Shown: in pieces, positions 14,775 through 16,187 of the stretch
Position numbering within the stretch: the stretch's first letter is position 1
Layout of the letters: every line of letters starts with the position of its first letter
NCBI GenBank assembly: GCA_036005125.1
Contig: DASYQV010000240.1
Coordinates: forward strand, 1 to 16,187
Source of the DNA: DASYQV01 sp036005125
Lineage (GTDB): Bacteria > Acidobacteriota > Vicinamibacteria > Vicinamibacterales > UBA2999
Direction of reading: 5' to 3'
Length of the DNA: 16,187 nt
Translations under genes and position numbers: made by a program
Notes under the pieces: generated by a model
Told to the model about the DNA's origin: nothing
Database searches by the model: none
Seen by the model: only the letters and a program-made list of their open reading frames with translations

Positions 14775-14800
14775 GACGGTTTCAACGCCGAGCCAAAGAG
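14775..14800. repeat. 9-base-period repeat element, truncated copy
   Basis: GCGGAGACGGTTTCAACGCC and the bases around it match the left ends of the two full elements at 14841 and 14976. The right half is missing, so this looks like half an element. Confidence 0.6.
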
Positions 14801-14840
14801 AACGCGTCAAATTCGACGGCGCCGGGGACGAGCGCGCGTA

Positions 14841-14918
14841 GACGATTTAAACACTGAGCATGCAGAGATTTCGAAATAAAACTCTGCGACCTCGGCGATC
14901 TCTGCGTTTGAATCCGTC
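14841..14918. repeat. 9-base-period hairpin element, full copy 1
   Basis: The left end GACGATTTAAAC pairs with the right end GTTTGAATCCGTC, allowing one bulge. Inside, GCAGAGAT pairs with ATCTCTGC. The right half repeats about every 9 bases (ACCTCGGCG, ATCTCTGCG). Confidence 0.75.
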
Positions 14919-14975
14919 CCGGCGTTCTCCGCTTCGCACGCATTCTTCAAGTCGAGCGGTGGTCGAGGGCGCGGA

Positions 14976-15065
14976 GACGATTTAAACGCCGAGAACGCCG
15001 AGGACGCGGAGATCTTCTGGAGAACACTCAGCCACCTCAGCGATCTCGGCGTTGAGATCCGTGTC
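14976..15065. repeat. 9-base-period hairpin element, full copy 2
   Basis: It has the same ends as copy 1: GACGATTTAAACGCCGAG on the left, and TCTCGGCGTTGAGATCCG near the right end. The left half is AACGCCGAG repeated with variation. The middle differs from copy 1, while the outer blocks are close to identical. Confidence 0.75.
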
Positions 15066-15105
15066 CGCGGCCTCTGCCTCTGCTGGCTCCTCGACTCAGC
15101 TCCGC

Positions 15106-15135
15106 TGGACAGGCACAAACCAGGGAAAGGATAAT
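15106..15135 (+). promoter_or_regulatory. Promoter-like sequence for the cyclophilin gene
   Basis: TGGACA (15106-15111) and GATAAT (15130-15135) are separated by 18 bases, each matching the sigma-70 consensus at 5 of 6 positions. The leader to ATG 15250 would be about 108 bases and includes the hairpin at 15180-15207. Confidence 0.45.
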
Positions 15136-15179
15136 CACCTCGCGAATCCGGCCAGTCACGTGCCGGGTCGGCGCCTGCA

Positions 15180-15207
15180 CCCCACCGCGCAAGCGTGCGC
15201 GTTGGGG
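15180..15207. repeat. Hairpin in the cyclophilin leader, with copy 2 of the 17-base repeat
   Basis: 11-bp arms (15180-15190 and 15197-15207) have one mismatch around the loop AAGCGT. The right arm begins the 17-base repeat (15197-15213) also found at 10742-10758. It ends about 33 bases before the ribosome-binding site. Confidence 0.65.
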
Positions 15208-15249
15208 ACCCCGGCCGCCGCTCCGGCATTTCATCAGGCAAGGAGCCAT

Positions 15250-15810
15250 ATGAAGTCTTCCGTTTGCGCGTTCTGCGTGCTCGCCGTTCTCGTCACCGCA
15301 GCAGGTTCCATCTCAGCACAAGGCAAGAACCCGGTCGTCGTGATCTCGACGAACCTCGGCGACATCACGCTCGAGCTCGATCGGGCCAAGGCGCCTCTCA
15401 GCGTCGAGAACTTCCTGACGTACGTGAAGGACGGTTTCTACAGCGGGACGATTTTCCACCGCGTGATCAAAGGGTTCATGATCCAGGGCGGCGGGATGAC
15501 GGCGGACATGAAGGAGAAGAAGACGCGGCCGCCCATCAAGAACGAGGCGGCCAACGGCCTCAAGAACGAACGCGGCACGATCGCGATGGCCCGAACGACG
15601 GTCGTCGACAGCGCAACGGCGCAGTTCTTCATCAATACCGGAACGAAGAACGACTTCCTGAATAACGGGGCCCGCGACTTCGGCTACGCCGTCTTCGGCA
15701 AGGTCACGTCCGGCATGGACGTCGTCGACAAAATCGAATCGGTCAAGACCGCCCAGGGCGACGTGCCGGTCGAGCCGGTGATCATCAAGAGCATCCGCTT
15801 GAAGTCCTGA
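15250..15810 (+). CDS. ppiA: Periplasmic cyclophilin-type peptidyl-prolyl cis-trans isomerase
   Basis: This is a 186-residue protein with a Sec signal peptide (1-23, GSISA before Q24), close to the length of exported PpiA. The mature part is a single cyclophilin domain: TNLGDITLELD, APLSVENFL, the catalytic FHRVIKGFMIQGG (R71), a GTIAMAR block, SATAQFFIN (Q125, F126) and GYAVFGKVTSGMDVVDKI. It catalyses cis-trans isomerisation of prolyl bonds, helping envelope proteins fold. AAGGAG 4 bases before ATG 15250 fixes the start, although the frame is open from 15052. The window has no other folding factor. The gene stands after the repeat-rich region and probably has its own promoter at 15106-15135. 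The symbol is given by family and localisation; orthology to E. coli ppiA is not shown. Confidence 0.93.
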   Translation: MKSSVCAFCVLAVLVTAAGSISAQGKNPVVVISTNLGDITLELDRAKAPLSVENFLTYVKDGFYSGTIFHRVIKGFMIQGGGMTADMKEKKTRPPIKNEAANGLKNERGTIAMARTTVVDSATAQFFINTGTKNDFLNNGARDFGYAVFGKVTSGMDVVDKIESVKTAQGDVPVEPVIIKSIRLKS

Positions 15811-15836
15811 CCGCTGGCCGTCAGCGCGGGTATACT
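15807..15836 (+). promoter_or_regulatory. Possible promoter for the cytochrome c gene
   Basis: TATACT (15831-15836) is a good -10 sequence. CTGACC (15807-15812), 18 bases upstream, is a weak -35 overlapping the cyclophilin stop codon. The short 55-bp gap would also allow co-transcription with the cyclophilin gene. Confidence 0.35.
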
Positions 15837-15865
15837 CCGTTCCACACGAGAGAGGACTGAGGGTA

Positions 15866-16187
15866 TGAACAGGGCTTCGGCTTGCGTCCTGGTGTGCGTC
15901 GCGTTGGGAGCCGATTTCACGGCCTCGCGCGGCACAGCTCTCGCGGTCACCGGCGTCGTGTCCGCGCAAGGCGCGGCGGGATCCAACGGGTGGTACACCG
16001 TCAAGCAGGCCGAGCGCGGAAAGATCGCCTACGAAGAGAGTTGCAGCACCTGCCACGGCGCATCGCTGCGCGGAGGGGCCAACGAGTTCGCGGCGCCCGC
16101 GCTCGCGGGTCCTTTCTTCTACGAGAAGTGGAACGGCCGGCCTTTGGAGGATCTTTTTCGCTACGCCGCCGAGAACATGCCCCCCGA
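15866..16187 (+). CDS. Secreted class I cytochrome c (partial, C-terminus off the window)
   Basis: The visible 107 residues begin with a signal peptide (about 1-34, ending VVSAQ). A cytochrome c domain follows: YTVKQAERGKIAYEESC leads into the haem motif CSTCHG (C60, C63, H64), then a GGANEFAAPALAGPFFYEKW segment, LEDLFRYAAENMPP, where M105 is the likely sixth haem ligand. This layout is typical of monohaem c-type domains that accept electrons from periplasmic dehydrogenases, including those fused or next to PQQ enzymes; the partner lies beyond the window. GAGAGGA about 8 bases before the ATG supports the start. Confidence 0.88.

Larger units (their letters stand above)
14562..15249. other. 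688-bp gene-free region between divergent genes
   Basis: No credible gene lies here. A minus-strand reading frame at 14807-15241 merely translates repeats. From left to right the region holds element copy B (14597-14678), a leftward promoter (14689-14716), three 9-base-period hairpin elements (14775-15065), a rightward promoter-like pair (15106-15135) and a leader hairpin (15180-15207). Confidence 0.75.

Noticed and set aside
14775..15065. CRISPR array
   Set aside because: Repeats are imperfect, of 9-base period, in only two to three unequal elements, with no regular unique spacers and no cas genes.
14807..15241. 144-codon minus-strand reading frame with repeated ISASSAFSAFKSS and ISACSVFKSS
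   Set aside because: It is the translation of the 9-base-period repeats. There is no ribosome-binding site, and the similarity is only between repeat copies.
15807..15823. Terminator after the cyclophilin gene
   Set aside because: The CTGAC/GTCAG stem is only 5 bp and has no T-tract.

Overview
The window reads as a GC-rich chromosomal segment of a soil-type Acidobacteriota, most likely Vicinamibacterales. This is inferred from gene content, not from a marker gene. The supporting content is a DUF1592/DUF1588 'planctomycete-type' cytochrome followed by a Tat-exported DUF1552 protein and a secreted ankyrin protein, a secreted FSGIW-type protein paired with a DUF6152 protein, secreted carboxymuconolactone-decarboxylase-like and amidohydrolase proteins, and a TonB receptor with a carboxypeptidase-regulatory-like N-terminus. 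Almost every product carries a Sec or Tat signal, so this is mainly a cell-envelope and periplasm region.

Layout. (1) 1-2738, minus strand: a DinB-like protein followed by a TonB-dependent receptor cut by the window edge. (2) 3002-5433, plus strand: a Tat-exported amidohydrolase, then the FSGIW protein and the DUF6152 protein. (3) 5433-5625: a long imperfect inverted repeat exactly between two convergent stop codons. (4) 5618-14561, minus strand, read from right to left: two-domain carboxymuconolactone-decarboxylase-like protein, molybdopterin oxidoreductase, DUF1592 haem protein, DUF1552 protein, ankyrin protein. The last three are tightly coupled (4-base ATGA overlap, then a 3-bp gap). (5) 14562-15249: 688 bp without a gene, filled with palindromic repeats and two outward-facing promoter-like sequences. 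(6) 15250-16187, plus strand: periplasmic cyclophilin and the start of a secreted cytochrome c.

The metabolic genes are ordinary for the group. The unusual part is the number of different palindromic or short-period repeat families: AGGAGTC heptads, AATCATG heptads, GATCATC units, a branched cruciform, 9-base-period hairpins, and an element marked by CAGTATCTC next to a GC hairpin. Several touch genes directly. One cluster makes up residues 22-104 of the DUF1592 protein in frame. One copy of the same element forms the inferred 5' leader of the decarboxylase-like gene. One hairpin runs into the start codon of the molybdopterin gene, and one cruciform contains its stop codon. I found no rRNA, tRNA, transposase or CRISPR array.
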